From the NCBI GenBank assembly GCA_036785325.1, contig JAXIVH010000453.1:18501-82500 (forward strand): a DNA stretch of 64,000 nt, read 5' to 3'. A program made the position numbers and the translations under genes. The stretch is from Urophycis tenuis (Eukaryota; Chordata; Actinopteri; Gadiformes; Phycidae). The notes beneath the pieces were generated by a model. That model saw only the letters and a program-made list of their open reading frames with translations. It was not told the DNA's origin and made no database searches. Below, piece after piece: positions 62,063 to 64,000 of the stretch (its first letter is position 1; each line of letters starts with the position of its first letter).

Positions 62063-63198
62063 ATGAGGAAGTAGTTGTGAGGAATTATTAGTAGTTACAA
62101 GAACGAGCAGCAGGGGGAGACAAAGGTCGAAAAGCTCGGGTTGAGGAATAACGCCGTAATGAGTTCACCCTGAGGTGAAAAAAGCAGCGCTACAATCCAT
62201 TTACTTTTGTGACAATATTATAATATTCGATTTCGTTGTATTTATTACTTTATATTATTATTAACATTTTTCATGTATCCTGTCTGTCCAGGTTCTGCTC
62301 TCTGCAGCTCATTCAACATCAAATTCATTCATTTCATTTGGGATTTTGCTCATAATATAACAACATAAGTACCATTACCATTAAGCATAGAATATAAATA
62401 TAATATTAGATTTTTCGGAAAGAAAATTGTCAATTATCATCAACAATCTGTCTTCTCTTATTCCCCTCTCTTGCTGCCGCTTTCTGTCTCTTACAAAACT
62501 TTTCCTTTTCATGTGTTCCGAGGAGCTCTAAAATGCCTCAACCCCTCTCTTGGACACCATAGCGCTCCCACTGGCTTCTTGAGAAAGCACCAAGACTGTG
62601 TAATCAGAACAATGCTTCCCGTGGACTCTTGGACTACCTTAAATCAGATCTGGGTTCAGAGGAACACGTCAAACCCAATGACCAGAAGGCCTACCGCTTC
62701 TGGGAGCATCCACGCTGATAGTGATAGGTGCAGTGTACTCTCTCAGGTCATGTTTGTCCATCATTCAGGCTGTGGAACAGGTGGCTACTGAGGTGAGTGC
62801 ACTGAGGGTTCAAAGGATAGCCGAGAGGAGATACTGACAGTGTTGCTTTCTGTTGTTTAGTCATTAAGGTGAATATATTTTGATGTCAATGATGAGCAGG
62901 GGGCATCTTGCCTACAGCTAGGCTGCAGACATTGAGGTTCAAACCCAGAACCACGAGGACTCAGACATCCTATGACCAGTAGACAATCCCCTATTTAAAA
63001 ACCAAATCAAACCCAAAAAACCTGAAGCCTGAAACCCCAAACTGAATAGTAAAAAGCAAAACCTAAGTGTTTTTAAGTCAGACACTTCGACAGTAAGACA
63101 CTGTGACACTGTCTGCATATCAAGCAACACAAATGTGGCCGACCCCAAGAAAAGCCCTGATCTAAACTAAATACAAGCATCCAACTGAGCAATACATG

Positions 63199-63352
<154 letters not shown>

Positions 63353-64000
63353 TTGGAAGGTGGAACATGCCTTGGCTGCAGTCAGTTCTCATAGAGCTAG
63401 CCCATCTGCAGATGGTTTCAGGCTGTGCTGGTACCTCTCTCTCACTCCATCCTCTGTGAGTGTGAGTGTGTGTGTGTGCGTATGTTTGTGTGCTGGTATG
63501 TGTATGCATGCGTGTGTGTCAATGCTGATTGAGTGGCCACTGTACAAGGGGTCAGGATACCCATGAGTCCACTAGCCAGAGCACACGCTGATATTATGCA
63601 AGTATTTGAGTCCTACCATAAAGACACCATCACATATCTGCTGGATGAAGATACGACTGATGGGAAGTTATTCTTAAGACTCGTGACACATTACCTCACT
63701 TAACAGGGAGCACAATGGGGGGGTAAAATATGGGGTGTAAAAAATAAATGACAATAAATTCATATGAAAAAAATGGAATGGACAAAACATTTTTGAACAT
63801 TTTGATTACAGCTTGAGTGAATGTGTATTTCTTCTGATTTTACTTTAAAGGACGCATTCCACAAAATATTACGTCATATAAGACTTTGTCATGCCACCAA
63901 AGTGACCGGTCAGCACTCACTGTCCTTTAAACAGCAAATGTCTTTGACACACACTTCTCAACCTTAATTGGCCAGAGGCTGACATCCAAACACATTGCAA

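Noticed and set aside
62162..62180. TTCACCCTGAGGT, similar to the MITE inverted end at 60110
   Set aside because: Only about 13 bases match and there is no opposite end nearby; probably chance or an unrecognisable remnant.

Overview
The window is vertebrate nuclear DNA, almost certainly from a ray-finned fish. It contains split genes with GT-AG introns whose products match vertebrate families (MyBP-H, APOBEC2, CCDC115, EBP, FKBPL), fish-typical transposons (a Gmr1-like LTR element, a Rex3/RTE-like LINE, a tRNA-derived SINE), and very many long (CA)n, (GA)n and (TA)n microsatellites. All gene models were assembled by hand from splice signals and reading-frame continuity. Every coding model given closes in frame from ATG to stop.

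Layout. 1.4-16.1 kb (+): a 12-exon myosin-binding protein H gene (mybph) with Ala/Pro-rich N-terminal exons, then FnIII-Ig-FnIII-Ig. One intron carries a non-autonomous hAT element with an intact 8-bp target duplication. 16.1-20.5 kb: intergenic microsatellites, a minisatellite and a SINE remnant. 20.5-38.6 kb (+): a large Fc-receptor-like immunoglobulin-superfamily gene (11 Ig domains, one transmembrane segment, short tail). It is interrupted after the second Ig exon by about 8.7 kb of reverse-oriented retroelements, and it carries a tandem array of near-identical Ig exons in exact 629-bp units. 39.4-42.9 kb (-): apobec2, tail-to-tail with the previous gene. 45.9-50.8 kb (-): a five-exon BED-zinc-finger/hAT-transposase-derived host gene. 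52.0-53.7 kb (-): ccdc115 (V-ATPase assembly). 54.07-54.14 kb (-) tRNA-Glu and 55.03-55.10 kb (+) tRNA-His. 55.7-56.8 kb (+): ebp (sterol isomerase). 58.36-58.44 kb (+) tRNA-Phe. 58.9-61.1 kb (-): fkbpl (TPR co-chaperone), with two transposon relics in its intron. 61.1-64 kb: no gene recognised.

The genes do not form one pathway. The most unusual biology is at 20-39 kb: an immune receptor whose ectodomain is being lengthened by exon-unit duplication and shows signs of exon-to-exon sequence exchange, next to a very young LTR element (about 3 differences between 519-bp LTRs) with the uncommon integrase-before-reverse-transcriptase order of the Gmr1 lineage. I saw no CRISPR array, operon or other prokaryotic structure.
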